A stretch of DNA of 61,979 nt, from positions 1 through 61,979 of the forward strand of contig PSRJ01000070.1 in assembly GCA_003175985.1 (NCBI GenBank). Reading direction: 5' to 3'. Numbering within the stretch: the first letter of the stretch is position 1; each line of letters starts with the position of its first letter. Below are positions 33,676 through 40,896 of this stretch, one piece after another. This DNA comes from Terriglobia bacterium (GTDB taxonomy: Bacteria > Acidobacteriota > Terriglobia > Bryobacterales > Bryobacteraceae). The notes under the pieces were generated by a model. That model did not search any database, had not been told where the DNA came from, and was given only the letters and a program-made list of their open reading frames with translations. Position numbers and translations under genes: made by a program.

Positions 33676-34458
33676 ATGACCGAGCCGGAAGCGGCGGTGG
33701 CGATCGTACATGCGCGAGGCCGCGACGAGTCAGTTCTGCTGATTCGCCGGACCGAGCGTCCGGACGACCCATGGTCCGGGCATTGGTCGTTCCCAGGTGG
33801 CCGGCGTGACCCCGAAGATAAAGACCTCGTCGATACTGCATTGCGCGAATTAGGGGAAGAGTGCGGGATTCACCTGGGACGCGCGTCTCTGGAAGCATCA
33901 TTACCGCCGGCGGCCGCGGGGCGCAGAGTGGGTCGCGTCATCACTGTCGCTCCATTTCTTTTCGGGTCGGATAGCGAATTGCCCACCATTCTTGATCCGA
34001 ACGAAGCGGCGGACGCGCGTTGGATCCCTCTATCGCTGTTCCGCGATCCGGCGCAGCATTCCCTCCGCTCAGTACCTCGGCTTCCCCAGGAGATGGCGTT
34101 TCCGGCCATCGAGTTGAATGGCGTGCCGCTGTGGGGTTTCACCTACCGCGTTATTACCGAGTGGTTGGGTTTGCATTCGACCGGCCCGACAGGAGAACAG
34201 ACCGGCTTTGCAGCCGCCCGTATGCTTCTGGAGTTTCTTCTGGCGCAGGGATTGACTCTGGAGCAGACCTGGAGCGAGCGTGGCGGCGTTCCCGTCGCCG
34301 TGGTGAAGGGACCGATTCCGGTTTCGCAAGTGCTCGAGCGCTTTTCCGCACCCGGCCGGCAGATTCCCGCGATCAGTGTCCTCGAGGTACGTCCCGAGTC
34401 CGTACGAATCATCGGACTGGCTCAGGAAGAGTATTTAATCGAGGCGGCGCGCGGTTAG
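33676..34458 (+). CDS. NUDIX hydrolase (CoA-pyrophosphatase-like) with C-terminal extension
   Basis: This 260-residue protein carries a NUDIX fold in the first 150 residues: 'VLLIRRTERPDDPWSGHWSFPGGRRD', then 'TALRELGEECGI'. The spacing in the box is one residue longer than the classic G-x5-E-x7-REUxEExGU and resembles the CoA-pyrophosphatase subgroup, which hydrolyses CoA to phosphopantetheine and 3',5'-ADP. About 80 C-terminal residues ('GPIPVSQVLERFSAPGRQIPAIS') are extra and unassigned. I used the ATG; a TTG directly upstream is equally in frame. No Shine-Dalgarno is visible. Confidence 0.85.
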   Translation: MTEPEAAVAIVHARGRDESVLLIRRTERPDDPWSGHWSFPGGRRDPEDKDLVDTALRELGEECGIHLGRASLEASLPPAAAGRRVGRVITVAPFLFGSDSELPTILDPNEAADARWIPLSLFRDPAQHSLRSVPRLPQEMAFPAIELNGVPLWGFTYRVITEWLGLHSTGPTGEQTGFAAARMLLEFLLAQGLTLEQTWSERGGVPVAVVKGPIPVSQVLERFSAPGRQIPAISVLEVRPESVRIIGLAQEEYLIEAARG

Positions 34459-34581
34459 CATCGCAAAAACCAAATCTGCGTGCGATGAATCAGGGTTCCT
34501 CGCCCGGGCCTGTGAGGAACCATCCAAGGTTCGTCAACAGGGACCGAAGGAACTCACCAAAGGCGTTTAAGCTGGAGAACG

Positions 34582-36015
34582 GTGGGCACGAGCGCGACTC
34601 CGAGCACAGTATGCGGCTGCACGGACGAATTGGAGTCCTGGCATGTCGACGGTCACTCCTTGACAATCCGGTACTCCCCACCGGTGCTCGAAGACATCCG
34701 GCGGGCCGCAGTCGATGGATTCAACCTGTTCGCGCGCGGCGGCTTGGAAATCGGCGGCATCCTGTGGGGCACGCGGACCGGGGAAGTGGTCGACATCACG
34801 GCCTCATCCCCAATCGAGTGCAATCACGCCCGTGGTCCTGGATTCGCCTTGTCGCCGGAGGATGAGACAGCGCTGGCTGCTCAGCTTAACGATTCGCCGG
34901 AACCATCTCTCGTGGCGGTGGGTTTCTATTGTTCTCATACGCGCAGCAAAATCGCCCTCGGAACTGCGGATCAGGAAATTTACGGGAAATTCTTCCCCGA
35001 GCCGTGGCAGGCCGTTCTGGTGGTCAAGCCGACACGATGGGGCCCCGCGGACGCAGGCTTCTTTTTTCGAGAAGGCGGCGGCGCCATACGGGTAGATTCG
35101 TCTTACCAGGAATTTCAGATTCAGCCACTGAAATCGGCTCCGGAAAGGGAAGAGCTCGCCGTGGCCGCGGAGCCACAACTCACAAGGGCTGAGACCGCGC
35201 CGGTATTTGCGGTGTCCGGCAGGAGACGGTGGCCGTGGGTATTGTCAGCCGCCGGAGCGGTGGTGATTGCCGCTGCCGCGATATTGACGTCCGCGGTTCA
35301 TCCACCGCCACGCCTCGGTTTGCGCACCTACGAACTCGCGGGCCAAATGAGAATCGAATGGGATCGGTCGGCGTCCGTGCTGGCGGCTTCCCGCGGGCTG
35401 GTGGAGATCAGCGACGGTGGCAGACACACCATCATTCCGCTGGACAAAACGGCCTTGCACTCGAGCAGCGTCACTTATGCGCAGTCCTCCAATGACGTGC
35501 AGGTGCGGCTTCGGATCGATGGTGAACGATTCGGTCCGAACGGCGTGGAAGAGTTCGCGCGCTTCATCGGACCTTCCCCGGCGCCGAACGTCTCCACCGA
35601 TTTGGCGAAGCCGCCAGCCCCCGACCCGCGGCCGTCCGCGCGCCAGACTGGCCGGCTGATCTGGACCGGCGCGCTCGCCCCGAGCGATGTCGTGGAAATC
35701 GATTCCGGTCAGGCCAACAAAGGTTCCATCAGCGGTTCTCTGCCAGGCGTGCCTGTCGCGCTTCGGGTTTACCCGGCCGAATTCGGACCGAACGGGCTGG
35801 TGGTTTACTCGGGCGATCCAGCGGCCGGGAACCGCGAAGAAGCGCCCGGACGCAACAATGGATGGAACGCCACCCAGTTTCAATGGAATCCCGTGCGGGC
35901 GGGCGAACTCAAGGTGGTGGAAGCCCCTTCTACCTCCAATCATTTCAACCGCCTGGTGTTACGCAACCTTGGCCGGAAACGCGCCGTGATCCTGGTGGAA
36001 TGGACTATCGAGTAG
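34582..36015 (+). CDS. Membrane protein with JAMM/MPN-like domain and periplasmic beta domain
   Basis: This is a 477-residue protein. Residues 25-180 resemble a JAMM/MPN metalloprotease fold: E56 in 'LEIGGILWG', then 'VAVGFYCSHTRSKIALGTAD' holding H119 and D130 at the JAMM spacing. The first His of HxH is C117 and the motif Ser is G127, so the metal site is probably incomplete. A membrane helix lies at about 217-238. The part after it shares 'MRIEWDRSASVLAASRGLVEISDGG' with the related protein at 40897-42840, followed by a C-terminal beta-rich region. The GTG start has GGAGA just upstream. It may be a sensor or binding protein. Confidence 0.75.
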   Translation: MGTSATPSTVCGCTDELESWHVDGHSLTIRYSPPVLEDIRRAAVDGFNLFARGGLEIGGILWGTRTGEVVDITASSPIECNHARGPGFALSPEDETALAAQLNDSPEPSLVAVGFYCSHTRSKIALGTADQEIYGKFFPEPWQAVLVVKPTRWGPADAGFFFREGGGAIRVDSSYQEFQIQPLKSAPEREELAVAAEPQLTRAETAPVFAVSGRRRWPWVLSAAGAVVIAAAAILTSAVHPPPRLGLRTYELAGQMRIEWDRSASVLAASRGLVEISDGGRHTIIPLDKTALHSSSVTYAQSSNDVQVRLRIDGERFGPNGVEEFARFIGPSPAPNVSTDLAKPPAPDPRPSARQTGRLIWTGALAPSDVVEIDSGQANKGSISGSLPGVPVALRVYPAEFGPNGLVVYSGDPAAGNREEAPGRNNGWNATQFQWNPVRAGELKVVEAPSTSNHFNRLVLRNLGRKRAVILVEWTIE

Positions 36016-36708
36016 TTACCAATCAACGGGTTTCCCTGGTTCCAGTTCCCAGACTTCCGTGCCAGACCCGGTCAGCAGTTCCGCTAATTCCGAAGGCCGC
36101 CCTGTGAGTGCTGGAAACGTGCCGAAATGCATCGGCACGAGTTTCTTGGGACGGATCAATTTGCACGCGGCCGCGGCTTCGCGCGGGCTCATGGTGAAGA
36201 GATCGCCAATCGGTAGAAACGCCAGTTCGGGGTGATAAAGCTGTTCGATGAGCTGCATGTCGGAAAACACGTTGGTATCGCCGGCGAAGTAGGCTGTGCG
36301 CCCATCGGAGAAACGCATTACGTAGCCCGCCGCTTCTCCTCCGTAGATGATGTGTCCGTCATCCAAAATCCCGCAACTGTGTACCGCGTGAGTCATCGTA
36401 AGTGTGACGTCACCCAATTTCTGCGATCCCCCTTTGTTCATGGGACGCGTCTTTTCCACGCCCTTGGATTCCAACCAGTGGCAGGTCTCATAGATACCCG
36501 CTACTTCCGGAGTGAATTTCTTGGCCAGCGGCACCGCATCGTGGATGTGATCGAAATGTCCGTGAGTGATACAGATTGTATCGACGCGACTGATCTCATA
36601 GCCGGCCGGATACGCGGGGTTTCCTTCCGTCCAGGGGTCCATAAGGAGAACTTGTCCGGAAGAGAGCCGAAACTGGAAGGTGCCGTGTCCAAGCCACGTG
36701 ATTTGCAT
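36016..36708 (-). CDS. UPF0173 metal-dependent hydrolase (MBL fold)
   Basis: This 230-residue protein opens MQITWLGHGTFQFRLSSGQ and has the metal motif THGHFDHIHD, 'TMTHAVHSCG', 'YFAGDTNVFSDM', and a late 'LVPMHFGTFPALTG'. These are the signatures of the UPF0173/UlaG-like MBL subfamily of about 230 residues. The natural substrate is unknown. CATAAT stands 6 nt before the ATG. It is convergent with the JAMM-like gene, its stop directly adjoining that gene's stop. Confidence 0.92.
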   Translation of the reverse strand: MQITWLGHGTFQFRLSSGQVLLMDPWTEGNPAYPAGYEISRVDTICITHGHFDHIHDAVPLAKKFTPEVAGIYETCHWLESKGVEKTRPMNKGGSQKLGDVTLTMTHAVHSCGILDDGHIIYGGEAAGYVMRFSDGRTAYFAGDTNVFSDMQLIEQLYHPELAFLPIGDLFTMSPREAAAACKLIRPKKLVPMHFGTFPALTGRPSELAELLTGSGTEVWELEPGKPVDW

Positions 36709-36854
36709 AAAGCGATTATGGCATGGGCCTTGCGGCGCATTATTTCTGAGAGCATTTCACGGCCGGGATGACTCACTCCTTGACACTGGAAAGCGTGTGT
36801 GAAATGATCTGTCGCTTACTCCCCCGAGCGAAAGGCCTGAGACAGGTTTGCAGC

Positions 36855-37298
36855 ATGGCTAGTGTGCTTTTGCTCGATGATGACCTTGGTTTCATGGTCG
36901 CTCTCTCGCTGGAACTGAGGAAACTGAGTATCGACGCGATCCCGGCGCGCAGTGCGTTAGAGGCGGAACTGCTCGTAGATGCGTTGCAACTGGAGTTGAA
37001 TGTCCTGGTGGTCAATTGGGAGTGTCCGGGCGCCCAAAGCATCGCCCAGCAATTGCAGGGGCGCATGGGGACTCTGCCGGTAATTTCTATTCAGCGGGAA
37101 GGGAGACGGCTGCCGCGGAGCGCCGGTCCCGTAATGGCCCGCTTGTGCAATCCGGGGGATCGGCGTCCGGAACGCATCGCATACTGCGCGGAAATCATCG
37201 AGAGCGCCGTCTACGGAGTTCCTGCGCAGTCACACTCCAGCATTCGTGGATTGGCGCCAAGACCCGCGTTCGCTCCTTGTCCGAAGCCGGTGAACTAA
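36855..37298 (+). CDS. Degenerate receiver-domain protein (Asn at the phosphosite)
   Basis: This 147-residue protein begins MASVLLLDDDLGFMVALSLE with the acidic triplet of a receiver and continues 'LRKLSIDAIPARSALEAELL'. The expected phosphoacceptor Asp is N54 in 'VLVVNWECPG', and the Lys near the end is not evident. The C-terminal third is proline-rich. It cannot be phosphorylated in the normal way and may act as a decoy or protein-interaction module. The frame is open upstream to 36768, but the ATG at 36855 starts the fold exactly. Its end overlaps the convergent TPR gene by 4 bp. Confidence 0.75.
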   Translation: MASVLLLDDDLGFMVALSLELRKLSIDAIPARSALEAELLVDALQLELNVLVVNWECPGAQSIAQQLQGRMGTLPVISIQREGRRLPRSAGPVMARLCNPGDRRPERIAYCAEIIESAVYGVPAQSHSSIRGLAPRPAFAPCPKPVN

Positions 37299-38908
37299 TC
37301 GATCGCCGGCCCGAAGTAACCTTGGGCGAGTGCCGGCTCGGCTTCCAGAGCCTTGCTCCAGCAGGCCCGGGCTTCCTCCGCTTTGCCCGTGGATTCCAAT
37401 ATGCGGCCCAGATTCAGTAACGCTTCGGGCATATCGGACCGCTGCGCGAGAGCTTCCCGGTAGGTTCGGACGGCTTTGTCGAGTTGACCGGCTTTTTCGT
37501 ACATCAAACCGGCATTGTAGAGCACTTCCGGCGATTTCTCTCCCAGATCGATCAGGCGCGCGTGATATTCGAGCGCCATTTCGAAATCGGAGGCGTGAAT
37601 GGCCAGCGCCGCCAGGCCGCGCAGGGCGTCGACGGATTTCGGATCTGAATCGAGGATCTTTTCGTAGAGCTGCTCAGCGTGATCGCGGTCACCCAGGTTG
37701 CTATAGGCCAGCGCCAGGTTGGCCTGTGCCTCGGGCCATTGCGGCCGGTATTTGAGACAGCCTTCGAAAGCTTCCACGGCTCCGCGATAGTCCTCACGCT
37801 GCAGACGTAAGTATCCGAGGCGAAACCGCGCCTCGTCCTCCTTGGGAGCGCGCTCGAGAACCTGCTTGTACCAGCGCTCCGCTTCCTCCATCTGCCCGGA
37901 ATGCTCCAGCAGCAGCGCCATGTTCCAGACCGGAGCGAGCGAATCGCCACCCGCTTTCATGGCCTGGTCGTACGCGCGGCGTGCCGCCGTGGTGTCGCCC
38001 AATTGTTCCCGCACGATGCCCAGGTTCGTAAGAGCTTCGGCAGATTGCGGCCGCAGCTTCAGGGCTTCCTCATAGGCTTCCGCAGCCTGCTCGCGGCGGC
38101 CAGCCTTCTGGTGCGCCAGGCCGAGATTGAACCAGCCTTCGAAGTGACCCGGAACCGCCGAAACCAACAGGGTGCAGAACTTCGCGGTCAGCGCGTGCTC
38201 GCGTGCCGCCGCGGACCAGGCGGCCAGGCCTTCCAAGGCTACGGTCGAATCTGGCCGCATATCCAGAAGACGCTCGGAATACTCGCGTACCATGTCGAAG
38301 TCTTCTTTGGCCATACCGATCAGGATCAGATTCGAGAGGGATTCTTCCGAATCGGGGTTCTTTTCCAAAATGCCCTGGTAAATCTCCGAGGCCTCGTCGG
38401 AGTGACCCAGGGTTTGCAGCGATACGGCTTTGCCGAACAGCGCGTCTTCGTGCTCGCGCGAGAGTTCAAGGGCGTGCTCGAAGGAGAACAGAGCCGACTT
38501 GGGATCTTCAAGACGGAGATGAGCGATTCCCAGGCCGAGATGAGAATCTACGTGGTTCGGTTCAAGCGATGCAGACTTCTCGAAAGACTCCGCGGCCTGT
38601 TCCCAATTCCCGAGGCGCTCCAGGCAGACGGCCAGGTTGAACCAGCCCATGGCGTATTGCGGCTTCATGCGCACGAGGGCGCGGTAGCTCTTCTCGGCCT
38701 GCTGGAAATCTTCGAGTTCGAAGTGGATATGGCCCATGGCGCGATAGATCTCGGCGGAGGCTTTACCGGAGGCCGCGGCGGCCTGCAGGTGCTTCAGTGC
38801 TTCCTCCCGTTTGCCGGCAAGGTGCAGTGCGACGGCGCGCGCCAGGTGATTGGGGGCGCCGGCTCTTTCTTTCGCGTCCAAAGGGGTGATTCCGATAGCG
38901 GTGCTCAT
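37295..38908 (-). CDS. TPR repeat protein
   Basis: The 537 residues are almost entirely tetratricopeptide repeats, about 14 of them, with clear units such as 'YAMGWFNLAVCLERLGNWEQAAESFEKSASLEP' and 'AEALTNLGIVREQLGDTTAARRAYDQAMKAG'. There is no signal peptide or membrane helix, so it is probably a cytoplasmic scaffold. Its ATG overlaps the stop of the zinc-finger protein gene as ATGA, so the two are co-translated and probably act together. The partner is unknown. Confidence 0.92.
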   Translation of the reverse strand: MSTAIGITPLDAKERAGAPNHLARAVALHLAGKREEALKHLQAAAASGKASAEIYRAMGHIHFELEDFQQAEKSYRALVRMKPQYAMGWFNLAVCLERLGNWEQAAESFEKSASLEPNHVDSHLGLGIAHLRLEDPKSALFSFEHALELSREHEDALFGKAVSLQTLGHSDEASEIYQGILEKNPDSEESLSNLILIGMAKEDFDMVREYSERLLDMRPDSTVALEGLAAWSAAAREHALTAKFCTLLVSAVPGHFEGWFNLGLAHQKAGRREQAAEAYEEALKLRPQSAEALTNLGIVREQLGDTTAARRAYDQAMKAGGDSLAPVWNMALLLEHSGQMEEAERWYKQVLERAPKEDEARFRLGYLRLQREDYRGAVEAFEGCLKYRPQWPEAQANLALAYSNLGDRDHAEQLYEKILDSDPKSVDALRGLAALAIHASDFEMALEYHARLIDLGEKSPEVLYNAGLMYEKAGQLDKAVRTYREALAQRSDMPEALLNLGRILESTGKAEEARACWSKALEAEPALAQGYFGPAID

Positions 38909-40650
38909 TGAATGCTCCGTGGCGGGCGCTTGGACCCCGCGTCTGAATTCGGGCCGCTGGCAGCCGCCAGCCTGGCCCAGTAGATCCGCGCCCGGTCAGT
39001 TCGTAAGGCGCTGAAACCGATGCCGCCCCCGGGAAGGCGCCCATCGGTCCAATGCGCGACGATTTCGCCGTCCAGCGAAATCGCGAAATCGTTGCGCCGG
39101 GCGCTGGTCTTTACCGTGAACGCCGCGCCGGCGCGGAGAAGCTCTCCCAAGGGCGAGGCGACGGCCGCGTCTTCGACGCCTCCGATCACCACCGAGCGTC
39201 TCAATTCAAAGCGGCCGGATTCCGTCAGCCCGATTGTGACTTTGTGATAGTTGCTGAGGTTGGAAGCGCGAAACACGAACGTGAGGCCGCGCTTCTCGAT
39301 GCGCGCGAGGAACTCGAAATCGTAATCGACTAGGTCCAACGAAGGTTGGAATAATGCCAGGCCCGCCGGTCGCGCGCCGGCCGCATCCAGCTTCCACTCG
39401 GCCTTTTCTCCAGTCCACCGCTCCAGGCCGGAATTGAAATCTTCTTCCAATAGCGGCGCAGCCGCAGGCTGTGGTTCTGCGCGCGGCGCGCTCAAGTGTC
39501 CCTGTAAGGTACGCGGCTTGTAATCGAACAGAGTGTCCGCGGGTGCGAACCCGAGTTCCTCCAGACGATAGGAATCGCTCCCCGGCGCAGCCGCCGCCGG
39601 GGCGAGGGCGTCGGTGCCCAGCGATTGAGTGGCATGCAAAGTCACAGCGGGAAGCGAGTTTGAGCCGGTGCGCTGCTCCGCGCGCCAAGAACCTTCCGAG
39701 ACGCGCCAAGTGGCCGGTGTAATGTCCAGAGTAGCCGCGAGGCCTCCCGCGGGCGGCGCCGCCGGAAGATTCGCGATGACGCCGTATGCGAAGTCCGGAA
39801 ACCGCAGCGCGTGCTCGGGAATGGGCATGGCGCACCGTTGCCAGTGGACCGCAATGTCAGCGGTTTCGGTCGCGAGCGGCTGAAGACGGGTCCCGCCGTC
39901 GAGACCTTGTTGCAGACTCGCGCGGCGCTCAGAGAAATTCGGTTGCGGAACGGGGCGCCGAAACCCGATTTCCGGCGGAGCCTTTGCCGAGGCTCCGATC
40001 GTTTGCGGCCTCGCCACGTTGCGAAAGCGCCGGAGTTTTCCCAGAGACGCGGGCCCAGGTGATTCGAGCCCAATCCCGAGCACTTCAAAACTGGGACGGC
40101 GGCTTGCGCGGAGTGCCGCCGCGCATTCGTGCCTGTTTCCCGCGGCCCCGCGCGCCGGCAGTGGAACGCGCGCAACCGAACCGTGGCGCAAGCGGGTTAC
40201 CGATGTTTGAATGATGAGTGTCCGGCGTATTGTCCTGGAGATTCCGTTGCGGCCGGCAACGAACGGCAGAGGCGCCAGCTCGCGAACCTGCGCCGGAAGA
40301 CTGTGGCCGAACAACTCCGGCAAATGTCGATTCGTATTCGGGATTTTCCCTCGGAGGAGCATGGGTCTCGAAACCGGAAAAGCCGTTCGCACGTGTAGCT
40401 CCGGGAACGCTCTACCGAGAGCGCCCCGGCGCTCCATGACAGGCGAGCTCAGCAACAGTGCGAGCGGCATCTGTTTCGGGTTCTCGCGGCGCCGCATGAG
40501 ATTAGCCACTTTGTTGGCTTCCTGCAGGCGGTCCATTCCCTTGCGCAAACGAAACTGGTTGCGGTGCTCCCGCGAGCAAAAATCGCCGTCACTGCCCACT
40601 CGCATCCGGCTCAGCGGTTTACCACAGAGCTGGCAAGCTTTCGCGCTCAT
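38905..40650 (-). CDS. Zinc-finger protein with C-terminal concanavalin-like domain
   Basis: This is a 581-residue protein. The N-terminus has a short treble-clef-like zinc site, C6-x2-C9 ... C25-x3-H29, followed by a basic helix ('RNQFRLRKGMDRLQEANKVANLMRRREN'). A long basic, low-complexity middle follows (about 60-330). The last 180 residues ('LLEEDFNSGLERWTGEKAEWKLD', 'FLARIEKRGLTFVFRASNLSNYHKVTIGL') form a LamG/concanavalin-like beta sandwich. No membrane helix is seen. It is coupled to the TPR gene. TATAAT lies 11 nt before the ATG. I know no characterised relative. Confidence 0.78.
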   Translation of the reverse strand: MSAKACQLCGKPLSRMRVGSDGDFCSREHRNQFRLRKGMDRLQEANKVANLMRRRENPKQMPLALLLSSPVMERRGALGRAFPELHVRTAFPVSRPMLLRGKIPNTNRHLPELFGHSLPAQVRELAPLPFVAGRNGISRTIRRTLIIQTSVTRLRHGSVARVPLPARGAAGNRHECAAALRASRRPSFEVLGIGLESPGPASLGKLRRFRNVARPQTIGASAKAPPEIGFRRPVPQPNFSERRASLQQGLDGGTRLQPLATETADIAVHWQRCAMPIPEHALRFPDFAYGVIANLPAAPPAGGLAATLDITPATWRVSEGSWRAEQRTGSNSLPAVTLHATQSLGTDALAPAAAAPGSDSYRLEELGFAPADTLFDYKPRTLQGHLSAPRAEPQPAAAPLLEEDFNSGLERWTGEKAEWKLDAAGARPAGLALFQPSLDLVDYDFEFLARIEKRGLTFVFRASNLSNYHKVTIGLTESGRFELRRSVVIGGVEDAAVASPLGELLRAGAAFTVKTSARRNDFAISLDGEIVAHWTDGRLPGGGIGFSALRTDRARIYWARLAAASGPNSDAGSKRPPRSIQ

Positions 40651-40896
40651 TTCCCGGCATTATTATAAATATTTCCAGGCACAAAGCAAATCCTTAATGC
40701 CGGTAATATGTGATTGGTATCCGAAGTAGTTAAGTCCCTATATACCAAAGATAAATTACTAGTTAACTCCTTCTCAAAACGCCCTGCCGGTGGGGAATAG
40801 AACGGAATACATCTAAAGTTGACAATAAATTGCGAAGAATTTTTTGTAAAATTGCCGTGGAATTACCCGCTCCACGCAGGAGCATCCGGAGGAAAC
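40651..40896. promoter_or_regulatory. AT-rich divergent promoter region
   Basis: This 246-bp gap is clearly richer in A and T than its surroundings. On the minus strand TATAAT (40667-40662) lies 11 nt before the zinc-finger start. On the plus strand TTGACA (40819-40824) and TAAAAT (40847-40852) precede the JAMM/TonB gene, but with a 22-bp spacer that is longer than optimal. The plus gene then has a long leader with GGAGGAAAC before its ATG. Confidence 0.45.

Noticed and set aside
37901..38911. Plus-strand frame of 336 codons
   Set aside because: It is the antisense of the TPR gene; regular repeats on one strand often leave the complementary frame open.
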